Shown piece by piece: positions 1-5,506 of a DNA stretch of 15,316 bases (positions are counted from its first letter, which is position 1; each line of letters begins with the position of its first letter). Location of the stretch: NCBI GenBank assembly GCA_963600315.1, contig CAVCAW010000016.1, positions 1 to 15,316 on the forward strand, in the 5' to 3' direction. The notes under the pieces are model-generated. The model did no database searches and was not told where the DNA came from. It saw only the letters and a program-made list of their open reading frames with translations. A program made the translations under genes and the position numbers. The DNA comes from UBA6382 sp963600315. Its GTDB lineage: Bacteria > Bacteroidota > Bacteroidia > Bacteroidales > Bacteroidaceae.

Positions 1-546
1 GCACAGAGCCTGCATGGCGCGGGCGCGGTTGAGCACATCGGGCTCGAGGCGATAGAGATTGGCGATATAGGCAAATGTTGACGCAGCCTCAATGAACTCA
101 CCTTTCTGCATCTGGGCATAACCCATCAGCATCCATGCGTTTTTCATAAAGGGGTTATACTCCGTGCGCTTGCGATATTGCTTCTCCTTCTGCGTCATGC
201 GATGACCGCGCTTCACCTCCGGCTTGCGCTTAATGGAGTAGAGTTGTATCACTTTCTCCATCTTGGTCACTGTTGTTTCAAAGTCGCCCTTGCCCAAGCT
301 TTGTGAACTCTTGTTGCCCACAAGCAGCAAGGGTAGGAAATCTGTATAGTTATCCTTGTTGCCGCTGAGCTTTGACTTGTAGCCTGTGAGGTAGGCCTGA
401 TGCCCATTGAAATAGGTATTGTAGCGTGCGGTAAACGATTTCCAAGCCCGGGTAGTAGCGGTGTTCTTCTGCGTAGCGCACGATGCAACGATTGTTGCAA
501 CGACCGCCAACGCTATCAAATATGTCCATATTCTACCAAACTTCAT
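1..546 (-). CDS. SprE/PorW-like T9SS lipoprotein, N-terminal part (runs off window)
   Basis: The first 182 codons are present and the gene continues beyond base 1. The N-terminus has a basic start (MKFGR), a hydrophobic stretch at about residues 7-20 and a lipobox VASC with the lipid-accepting Cys at residue 23, so it should be an exported lipoprotein. The mature part has an NTYFNG motif near residue 40, then NKDNYTDFLP, and a TPR-like helical segment (KNAWMLMGYAQMQKGEFIEA). I recognise this arrangement from the SprE/PorW family of Bacteroidota, periplasmic lipoproteins needed for type IX secretion. The T9SS role comes from that resemblance and is not proven here. It directly follows the permease: the stop at 555-553 touches an alternative in-frame ATG at 552. 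I chose the ATG at 546 because it gives the more usual MKxxR signal start. Another TPR lipoprotein is possible. Confidence 0.72.
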   Translation of the reverse strand, partial: MKFGRIWTYLIALAVVATIVASCATQKNTATTRAWKSFTARYNTYFNGHQAYLTGYKSKLSGNKDNYTDFLPLLLVGNKSSQSLGKGDFETTVTKMEKVIQLYSIKRKPEVKRGHRMTQKEKQYRKRTEYNPFMKNAWMLMGYAQMQKGEFIEAASTFAYIANLYRLEPDVLNRARAMQALC

Positions 547-552
547 CTGCAT

Positions 553-1392
553 CTATCTTTTTGCGCAGTCACGCTCTTTTTCAAAACTCCGCGACAGACG
601 TTTTATTGTGCGGCACACTACATATATTATCGTGACGGCTGCCACAATCATGACGCCACACGGCACATTGAGCCAAACCGAGGCAGCCAAACCGCTCAGA
701 CACCCAACCACGGCTATGCACGAAGAGAGCACTGCCATGGTGGAAAAACGTGAGCAAAAAAGGTTGGCTGTCATCTGAGGTACGCTGAGCAGGGAGATTA
801 CCAACACCACTCCTGCTACTTTCAAAGCGCCCACTATGCTCAGTGCGACAAGGCTTATCATCATATAGTTGACCGCAGCTACTGGCTGACGGCGAGACTT
901 GGCAAACTCGGCGTCAAACGAGACTGTCACAATCTGCGGCATACACAGCAGATAGATGCCCATCACGACCAAGGCCAACACGCCCAGCGCCCACAGGTCT
1001 ACGGTACCCACCAGCAGTATGTTGCCAAACAGATAGCCCGACAATCCTGGCAGAAAGTCAGGGGCAAGATAGCTGCACATGATGCCCAAGCTCATGCCCA
1101 AGGCCCACAGCATGGCTATGGCCGAGTCCTCGCGCACTTCGCATCTGCCGGCAAGACGTTGCACGCCCCAGCCTGCAAACAGCGACGACACCGCCGCACC
1201 CAGCATGGGTGACCAACCTGCCAAGGCGCAGATGCCTACGCCACCAAGGCTAGCATGAGCCATGCCGCCGGCAAGAAACACCATGCGTCGGCTCACGATG
1301 TAGGTACCCACAAGACCGCACACCAGTCCTGCGAGTACGCACGCTGCCACGGCGTTGCGAAAAAACACATATTGCAATAGTTCCGTTATCAT
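553..1392 (-). CDS. ABC-3 family metal ion (Zn/Mn/Fe) transporter permease
   Basis: A 279-residue, strongly hydrophobic protein with about eight predicted membrane segments, the usual size for ZnuB/MntB-type permeases. Family marks include an early YIVSRRMVFLAGGMAHASLGG segment (residues about 31-51), an SGYLFGNIL segment in the middle, KVAGVVLVISLLSVP (about 193-207) and the late ASVWLNVPCGVMIV motif. Such permeases form the inner-membrane channel of a metal ABC importer with an ATPase and a periplasmic metal-binding protein. Neither partner lies beside it in this window. The gene sits 9 bases after the Cys-rich protein and directly before the SprE/PorW-like gene, so it is surely part of the aroA operon. 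The metal cannot be told from sequence. The charged, Cys-containing tail (FEKERDCAKR) is cytoplasmic by inference. Confidence 0.88.
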   Translation of the reverse strand: MITELLQYVFFRNAVAACVLAGLVCGLVGTYIVSRRMVFLAGGMAHASLGGVGICALAGWSPMLGAAVSSLFAGWGVQRLAGRCEVREDSAIAMLWALGMSLGIMCSYLAPDFLPGLSGYLFGNILLVGTVDLWALGVLALVVMGIYLLCMPQIVTVSFDAEFAKSRRQPVAAVNYMMISLVALSIVGALKVAGVVLVISLLSVPQMTANLFCSRFSTMAVLSSCIAVVGCLSGLAASVWLNVPCGVMIVAAVTIIYVVCRTIKRLSRSFEKERDCAKR

Positions 1393-1401
1393 CTCACTCT
1401 G

Positions 1402-1788
1402 TTACTCCATCATCATTACGGCTTCGTCCTTGAGCTGCTCTGGCAGATTGACACTGCGCAACTGCAAGCTGTGAAGCCAGCCTGGTATCTCGTCGGGCTT
1501 CAGCGTGGTCAGGACTTCCGAGAACTCGTTGATCTGACTGTCGGTGTAGCCATCGGCGGCTATGCCCTTGTAGGCATCGAGTTCCTCGTCGTCGTAATAC
1601 TCTATCTTGTTGCTCATCTGCAATTCCATGGCTTTGTCGCCACACAGGCATGACACTCCGCAGCCTTCACTGCCGCCACAATCCTTTTCGACCACCGCAG
1701 CGCCACTGCTGTTCAGTCTCTTTCGCAGTCCCATCACCGCATAGGCCACAACGCCCAGGGCAAACACTATGAGCAAGGCTATCTTCAT
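1402..1788 (-). CDS. Small Cys-rich single-pass membrane protein, conserved but uncharacterised
   Basis: The protein has 128 residues. Residues 3-20 form one membrane segment, followed by a basic LRKR stretch, so the rest is probably cytoplasmic. A cysteine cluster follows (C37, C43, C47, C49; spacing CX5CX3CXC), then an acidic KIEYYDDEELDAYKG block at 61-75 and a helical C-terminal part containing IPGWLHSLQLR. I know similar proteins beside aroA in Bacteroides genomes, sometimes mislabelled phospholipase, but no function is established. The ATG shares its A with the aroA stop (TGATG), which fixes this start and implies translational coupling; the reading frame stays open further upstream inside aroA. 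The cysteine cluster next to a metal permease suggests metal binding, which is inference only. Confidence 0.8.
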   Translation of the reverse strand: MKIALLIVFALGVVAYAVMGLRKRLNSSGAAVVEKDCGGSEGCGVSCLCGDKAMELQMSNKIEYYDDEELDAYKGIAADGYTDSQINEFSEVLTTLKPDEIPGWLHSLQLRSVNLPEQLKDEAVMMME

Positions 1789-3014
1789 CACAGCTCCGTT
1801 ATTCTGACACCGAGCGACCTGAGTCCATCCCAGTAGTGGGGAAAGGACTTGCCTACTACACCAGCATCGTTGATTATCAGTCCGCCACACACACAGGCAC
1901 ATGGTGCCATGCTCATTGCCATGCGATGGTCTTCGTATGTGTCGATATGAGGTACCGGCTGGGGTTCCACGCATTCGCCTTTCCACTCCAAGATGCTGCC
2001 ATCGTGTTCCTCGACTACATAGCCGAGCTTGAGCAGTTCCGCCTGCAGGGCGGCTAGTCGGTCTGTCTCTTTGATTCGCAAGCTCTGCAGACCGCTGAAT
2101 CTGAACGGCACCCCGAGGGCACAGCAGGTAGCTACCATTGTCTGCGCCAAGTCGGGGCAGGCTGCGAGGTCAGTCTCATAGCGCTCCAACGTGCGCGCCG
2201 TCTTCTTCAGCACCGCTGCCCCGTCTTCAAACGACGTGGCTACGCCGAGCGGTGCAAACAAATCTTTGATGCAGGCATCTCCCTGCAGGCTGTCTTCAAA
2301 CAGTCCATCGAGCACCACCTTGCCGTCTTTGGCCAAGGCGAGCAGCTCGTAGCAGTAGCTGGCCCCGCTCCAATCATTCTCTACAATGTAGTCTCCACCG
2401 CTGTAGCTACTGCGGCTTACCACGAAGGTGTGATCATCGGGCTCGTCCACCTCTATGCCGAACTGTCGCATCAGGCTGAGGGTGATGCCTATATATGGGC
2501 GACTTATCACCTCGCCTGTGAGTTCTATTGTGAGCCCCTTGTCAAACAGCGGTGCGACCATCAACAGTGCCGATACATACTGCGAACTGACATTGCCGGG
2601 CAAGTTGACATGTCCGCCCGCCAAATTGTGCCCTACCACGTGGAGAGGCGGATAGCCCTCTTCGCCTGCGTAGGATATGGTGGCACCCAGCGACCGCAGT
2701 GCGTCGACAAGCACGTGTATGGGGCGATGCTTCATGCGCTCAGTGCCGGTCATGATGGTGTCGGACTTTGTAGCTGCAAAGAGAGCGGTTAGGAAACGCA
2801 TGGATGTGCCCGCCGCCATTACGTCGGTCACGGCACGGCGCTCGCTCAAAGCCCGAAGCATCACCCGTGTGTCGTCGCAGTCCGAGACGTTGTGAAGTTT
2901 CACGGCACCGCCCGACAACTCGTTGATGACAAGCATGCGGTTGCTGATGCTCTTCGACGCAGGCAGGGCTACGTGCCCTTTGATGTTGCTATATGGAGAA
3001 ATGTTTAGTTTCAT
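1788..3014 (-). CDS. aroA: 3-phosphoshikimate 1-carboxyvinyltransferase (EPSP synthase)
   Basis: AroA makes 5-enolpyruvylshikimate 3-phosphate from shikimate 3-phosphate and phosphoenolpyruvate, the sixth step of chorismate synthesis, in the cytoplasm. The 408-residue protein has the family motifs in order: LPASKSISNR (17-26, Lys21 and Arg26), AAGTSMRFL (67-75), RPIH (97-100), LPGNVSSQYVSAL (138-150), PDLAQT with the catalytic Asp288, LRIKETDRLAAL (312-323) and DTYEDHRMAMS (358-368). The ATG at 3014 is preferred; a TTG three codons upstream is also in frame. A strong promoter lies about 40-70 bases upstream. The gene is first in an operon with the Cys-rich protein, metal permease and SprE/PorW-like gene. 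Positions matching E. coli Asn94 and Pro101 are Ala67 and Phe74, unlike the classic GNAGTAMRPL form. Confidence 0.97.
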   Translation of the reverse strand: MKLNISPYSNIKGHVALPASKSISNRMLVINELSGGAVKLHNVSDCDDTRVMLRALSERRAVTDVMAAGTSMRFLTALFAATKSDTIMTGTERMKHRPIHVLVDALRSLGATISYAGEEGYPPLHVVGHNLAGGHVNLPGNVSSQYVSALLMVAPLFDKGLTIELTGEVISRPYIGITLSLMRQFGIEVDEPDDHTFVVSRSSYSGGDYIVENDWSGASYCYELLALAKDGKVVLDGLFEDSLQGDACIKDLFAPLGVATSFEDGAAVLKKTARTLERYETDLAACPDLAQTMVATCCALGVPFRFSGLQSLRIKETDRLAALQAELLKLGYVVEEHDGSILEWKGECVEPQPVPHIDTYEDHRMAMSMAPCACVCGGLIINDAGVVGKSFPHYWDGLRSLGVRITEL

Positions 3015-3051
3015 TCTGCCCAAAAAAATATTTTATTACACTGACAGACTA

Positions 3052-3082
3052 CAAAATTATGGAAAAATTTGGACTTTTCAAA
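3052..3082 (-). promoter_or_regulatory. Promoter of the aroA operon (Bacteroidota type)
   Basis: On the minus strand, TTTG (complement of 3082-3079) is followed by 19 bases and then TAATTTTG (complement of 3059-3052), a perfect match to the Bacteroidota -33/-7 consensus. Transcription should start near 3045, leaving an AT-rich leader of about 30 bases before the aroA ATG. It overlaps the divergent tRNA promoter. Confidence 0.75.
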
Positions 3083-3099
3083 AACTTGTAGTACTTTTG
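3068..3099 (+). promoter_or_regulatory. Promoter of tRNA-Pro (Bacteroidota type)
   Basis: TTTG at 3068-3071, 20 bases, then TACTTTTG at 3092-3099 match the Bacteroidota -33/-7 consensus. The predicted start, about 7 bases further on, lies just before the mature tRNA 5' end at 3110. The -33 region is shared with the opposing aroA promoter. Confidence 0.75.
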
Positions 3100-3109
3100 C
3101 ACTCGTTTT

Positions 3110-3184
3110 CGGGGTGTAGCTCAGCCCGGTTAGAGTACGCGTCTGGGGGGCGTGTGGTCGCTGGTTCGAATCCAGTCACCCCGA
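3110..3184 (+). tRNA. tRNA-Pro, anticodon GGG
   Basis: A full cloverleaf can be folded by hand. The acceptor stem CGGGGTG (3110-3116) pairs with CACCCCG (3177-3183), with discriminator A at 3184. The D stem is GCTC/GAGT. The anticodon stem CGCGT/GCGTG encloses the loop CTGGGGG, which gives anticodon GGG at 3145-3147. The T arm is GCTGG-TTCGAAT-CCAGT. The gene does not encode the 3' CCA (CAA follows), so CCA must be added after transcription. GGG reads CCC and, by wobble, CCU proline codons. It has its own promoter and terminator. Confidence 0.97.
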
Positions 3185-3204
3185 CAACCGAAAATTCACT
3201 TTTC

Positions 3205-3250
3205 AAACGCAAACAATCGTTTTTCACAAAACGTTTGTTTGCGTTTTTTT
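3205..3250 (+). terminator. Intrinsic terminator of tRNA-Pro
   Basis: A 16-base arm at 3205-3220 pairs with 3231-3246 with one mismatch, around a 10-base loop, and the 3' arm runs into seven Ts (3244-3250). It begins 20 bases after the tRNA, so the tRNA is a single-gene transcript. Confidence 0.85.
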
Positions 3251-3327
3251 GTGTCTTGACAGATAGAGCATCACTCCAAAATTTTAAATCTTGGCACTTG
3301 GTTTTGATTGGTTGAGACTACGGCAGC

Positions 3328-3415
3328 ATTTCGGGGGAAATGGTTGTCAATTTCGGGGGAAACGGTTGTCTATTTCCGCCGAAATCGAATTGCGTTTCCA
3401 CGGAAATGGCAATGT
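3328..3415 (+). repeat. Four-unit tandem repeat with 22-base period
   Basis: Four units begin at 3328, 3350, 3372 and 3394, exactly 22 bases apart. Each opens with a 14-base core of the form (A/G)TTTCsnnsGAAA(T/C), largely palindromic in units three and four (TTTCCGCCGAAA and TTTCCACGGAAA). Units one and two share 20 of their first 21 bases, while units three and four keep only the core. It lies in the 330-base gap between the tRNA and the CYTH gene, which are convergent. I see no coding potential. Between the terminator and the array (3251-3327) nothing stands out. Confidence 0.7.
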
Positions 3416-3418
3416 GAG

Positions 3419-3439
3419 CTCAACGTTTTTCAACGTGAG
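3419..3439. other. Imperfect hairpin at the convergent boundary
   Basis: CTCAACGTT (3419-3427) and AACGTGAG (3432-3439) pair around TTTC with one bulged base. On the plus strand it leads into a loosely T-rich stretch; on the minus strand no T run follows. It lies about 75 bases past the CYTH stop and could be a weak terminator. Confidence is low. Confidence 0.3.
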
Positions 3440-3514
3440 TTGTGGTTTGTTTTCAGAAAGTTAAGTGATTTTTGCGGGTGAGGTTGATGGTGTGTGGCAA
3501 AGGAGCGTAGTTTT

Positions 3515-3970
3515 TCAGCGGCTGGCGGCTTTGCGGAGCTGCGAATTGTAGTATTTTTTGTCGCCTGTCACTTCTTTGCCAACGAAGGGTGGAAGGTCGA
3601 AGATGGCATCTTCGCTTTCCACTTCGAGTTCGGCTATCACCAATCCTTCTAGAACGCCGTGGAACTCGTCGACTTCCCAGCGGTGTCCGCTGTAGTTGAC
3701 TATGTGGCGATGCTTGTCGATAACGCCGGGTAGACACAGGCGGAGCAACTCTAGTGCATCGCTTGAGGGTATCTCCTTCTCCCACTCATAGCGACTCAGT
3801 CCGCTATCTGACGACTTGCCCTTGATGGTTAGGAAGGCTTGGTCGCCCATGGTACGCACCCTCACAGTGCGACTGGGGTCATCGCTGAGATAACCCTGTA
3901 TTATGTGAATTGACTCCGCCACGAAGGGTCGGAAATCTTTCTCGACAAGATATTTGTGTTCTATTTCCAT
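3515..3970 (-). CDS. CYTH-domain protein (class IV adenylate cyclase / triphosphatase fold)
   Basis: The 151-residue length fits a single CYTH domain, an eight-stranded tunnel that binds triphosphates with metal ions. Visible marks are the opening ExExK signature in MEIEHKYLV (Glu2, Glu4, Lys6), basic VRVR (36-39), LTIKGK (47-52), YEWEKEI (61-67), WEVDEF (98-103), the acidic strand AELEVESE (113-120) and a GDKKYYNSQL tail. Short bacterial members are mostly inorganic tripolyphosphatases or of unknown substrate; cyclase activity is less likely in this phylum. The ATG at 3970 is required to keep the ExExK motif at the N-terminus. I see no -7 element just upstream, so it is probably read from the promoter before the small membrane gene 114 bases away. 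Confidence 0.88.
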   Translation of the reverse strand: MEIEHKYLVEKDFRPFVAESIHIIQGYLSDDPSRTVRVRTMGDQAFLTIKGKSSDSGLSRYEWEKEIPSSDALELLRLCLPGVIDKHRHIVNYSGHRWEVDEFHGVLEGLVIAELEVESEDAIFDLPPFVGKEVTGDKKYYNSQLRKAASR

Positions 3971-4036
3971 TGCTCAGACTGCTGGAAGACTAAGCAAGCG
4001 CTCTCCGCCAGGCTTCTTGCAGAATGGGGAGCAGTC

Positions 4037-4075
4037 AGCCGCCAGCGGCTTGGGTGGCAGCTCTCTTGTGAGAGC
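4037..4075. repeat. Two adjacent short hairpins between the small membrane gene and the CYTH gene
   Basis: AGCCG-CCAG-CGGCT (4037-4050) and GCTCTC-TTGT-GAGAGC (4060-4075) are both perfect stems, nine bases apart. Neither is followed by a T run on either strand, so I do not call a terminator. They could modulate expression of the downstream CYTH gene or stabilise the upstream message. Confidence 0.4.
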
Positions 4076-4084
4076 CTGTGGCGT

Positions 4085-4225
4085 TTAGTTGCTAAGTGAG
4101 AAAGAGATGCAGAATATCAAGGCCAAGACGATGAGACCGATGATGATGCCCCATATGACTGTTTCTGCCTGTTTTTTCTGTTTAGCTTCTCTCTGGTTTA
4201 CCTTAGCTTGATGTTTCTGATTCAT
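4085..4225 (-). CDS. 46-residue single-pass membrane protein, unknown function
   Basis: Short ORF with ATG at 4225 and TAA at 4087-4085. The first 22 residues are very polar and basic (MNQKHQAKVNQREAKQKKQA), followed by one strong membrane helix (VIWGIIIGLIVLALIFCISF) and a four-residue tail. This suggests an N-in, C-out inner-membrane miniprotein. I recall similar short proteins in Bacteroides, without known function. Support comes from a -7 promoter element 35 bases upstream, an AC-rich leader typical of the phylum, and a clear amphipathic-then-hydrophobic design rather than random codons. It probably leads a transcript with the CYTH gene. Confidence 0.72.
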   Translation of the reverse strand: MNQKHQAKVNQREAKQKKQAETVIWGIIIGLIVLALIFCISFSLSN

Positions 4226-4259
4226 GTCAGTTGAGTTGTTTTGGTTGTTTTACGGTGTG

Positions 4260-4267
4260 CAAATATA
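4260..4267 (-). promoter_or_regulatory. -7 element of the small membrane protein / CYTH transcript
   Basis: TATATTTG on the minus strand matches TAnnTTTG exactly, with a predicted start near 4253 and a leader of about 28 bases. No good TTTG is found 19-21 bases upstream, so the promoter is only half supported. Between this element and the plus-strand promoter (4268-4448) I see nothing else recognisable. Confidence 0.5.
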
Positions 4268-4448
4268 GTTAAATATTACACAGAGAGGCTCACAATAGCT
4301 GCGAAAAAGTGTTTTTCGAGCCTTTAGGGCAATGGTTTGCGGGACTATGAGGACTGGAGTGGCATGATGAATGCTACCATAGGGGCGGCTGCAGACTCAA
4401 CGGCTGCGCACTCCGCATTTAGTGTACTTATTTCCGCAATATGGGTAA

Positions 4449-4478
4449 TTGGGGTCTAAATTTTTATTTATATTTTTG
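4449..4478 (+). promoter_or_regulatory. Promoter of the DUF362 / TonB-receptor transcript
   Basis: TTGG at 4449-4452, 18 bases, then TATTTTTG at 4471-4478, a full match to TAnnTTTG. The predicted start is near 4485, leaving about 32 bases of AT-rich leader before the ATG at 4517. The leader is too short for a riboswitch. Confidence 0.6.
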
Positions 4479-4516
4479 CAGTCAAATTAATGATAAATAT
4501 CAAAACTGTATAGGAA

Positions 4517-5464
4517 ATGAAGAAAACATTGTTAGCTGTAGTGGCCATGATGAGCGCAATGATGCTCCAGGCCCAGTCGAAGGTCTACATGACTAAGGAG
4601 ATTAGCCCTGAGGCTTTGGTTAATATCTACAAGGCTCTGGGAGTAGAGGCTCACGGACGGGTGGCGGTCAAGATAAGCACGGGTGAGATGGGTGGCAACA
4701 ACTATCTGAAGCCCACGCTGATACGCAATCTAGTGGAAGAGGTCAACGGAACGCTCGTGGAGTGCTGCACTGCCTATGGTGGCAGCCGACAGGACAAGGG
4801 CAAGCATTGGGAAACTATCCATGCTCATGGTTTTGACTCGATTGCTGCGGTAGACTTGATGGACGAATACGGACAGATGCGCATTCCGGTCAAGGACAAG
4901 AAGCATCTTAGATATGACATCGTGGGTGACCACCTTGCCAACTATGACTTTATGGTCAATCTCGCTCACTTCAAGGGGCACGCCATGGGTGGCTTTGGCG
5001 GAGTGCTCAAGAATCAAAGTATCGGTGTGGCATCTACCGACGGCAAGGCTTATATCCACACGGCGGGTAAGGTTCAGGACGCCTCGCAGTTGTGGCAGAA
5101 CTTGCCTAAGCAGGACGATTTTCTGGAGAGTATGGCTGCGGCAGCTCAAGCTGTACACGAATATTTTGGGCATGGCAAGAATATCATCTATATCAACGTG
5201 ATGAACAACATGAGTGTGGACTGCGACTGCGACAGCCACCCTGCCGACCCCAAGCTCAAAGATATGGGCATTTTGGCCAGCACCGACCCAGTGGCACTCG
5301 ACCAGGCTTGTCTTGACCTGGTGTTTAACCACAAGGGGCAGCCGGGCGACGACGAGAAGCCGCTGATAGAACGTATCAATCGTCAACACGGCACCTATAT
5401 CACTGACTATGCCGAGAAGATTGGTCTGGGTAGCAAGAGGTATGAGCTAATCTCAATGGAATAA
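4517..5464 (+). CDS. Exported DUF362-domain protein
   Basis: 315 residues. MKK followed by a hydrophobic stretch and LQAQS (about residue 20) make a type I signal peptide, so the protein should be periplasmic. The rest matches the DUF362 family: VAVKIS near 50, LKPTLIRNLVEEV (64-76), the segment HFKGHAMGGFGGVLKNQSIG (151-170), and SVDCDCDSHPADP (233-245), with Cys236 and Cys238 in a VDCDC motif conserved in this family as I know it. It ends with the usual TDPVALDQACLDLV segment. No ferredoxin-type 4Fe-4S domain is attached, unlike many DUF362 proteins. The biochemical role is unknown; the Cys/His motifs suggest metal or Fe-S binding. AGGA lies six bases before the ATG. The TonB receptor starts 42 bases after the stop. 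Confidence 0.88.
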   Translation: MKKTLLAVVAMMSAMMLQAQSKVYMTKEISPEALVNIYKALGVEAHGRVAVKISTGEMGGNNYLKPTLIRNLVEEVNGTLVECCTAYGGSRQDKGKHWETIHAHGFDSIAAVDLMDEYGQMRIPVKDKKHLRYDIVGDHLANYDFMVNLAHFKGHAMGGFGGVLKNQSIGVASTDGKAYIHTAGKVQDASQLWQNLPKQDDFLESMAAAAQAVHEYFGHGKNIIYINVMNNMSVDCDCDSHPADPKLKDMGILASTDPVALDQACLDLVFNHKGQPGDDEKPLIERINRQHGTYITDYAEKIGLGSKRYELISME

Positions 5465-5506
5465 GGTTAGGTCAAGAATTTGGAGATAAACTGAAACCAC
5501 AAAGCT

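Noticed and set aside
3328..3415. CRISPR array
   Set aside because: The period is only 22 bases, the units diverge, there are no unique spacers and no cas genes.
4730..5389. 219-codon open frame on the minus strand
   Set aside because: It is antisense to the DUF362 gene, which has a signal peptide, motifs and a promoter.
5465..5506. Cobalamin or other riboswitch before the TonB receptor
   Set aside because: Only 42 bases separate the genes and the DUF362 leader is about 32 bases, too short for any known class.
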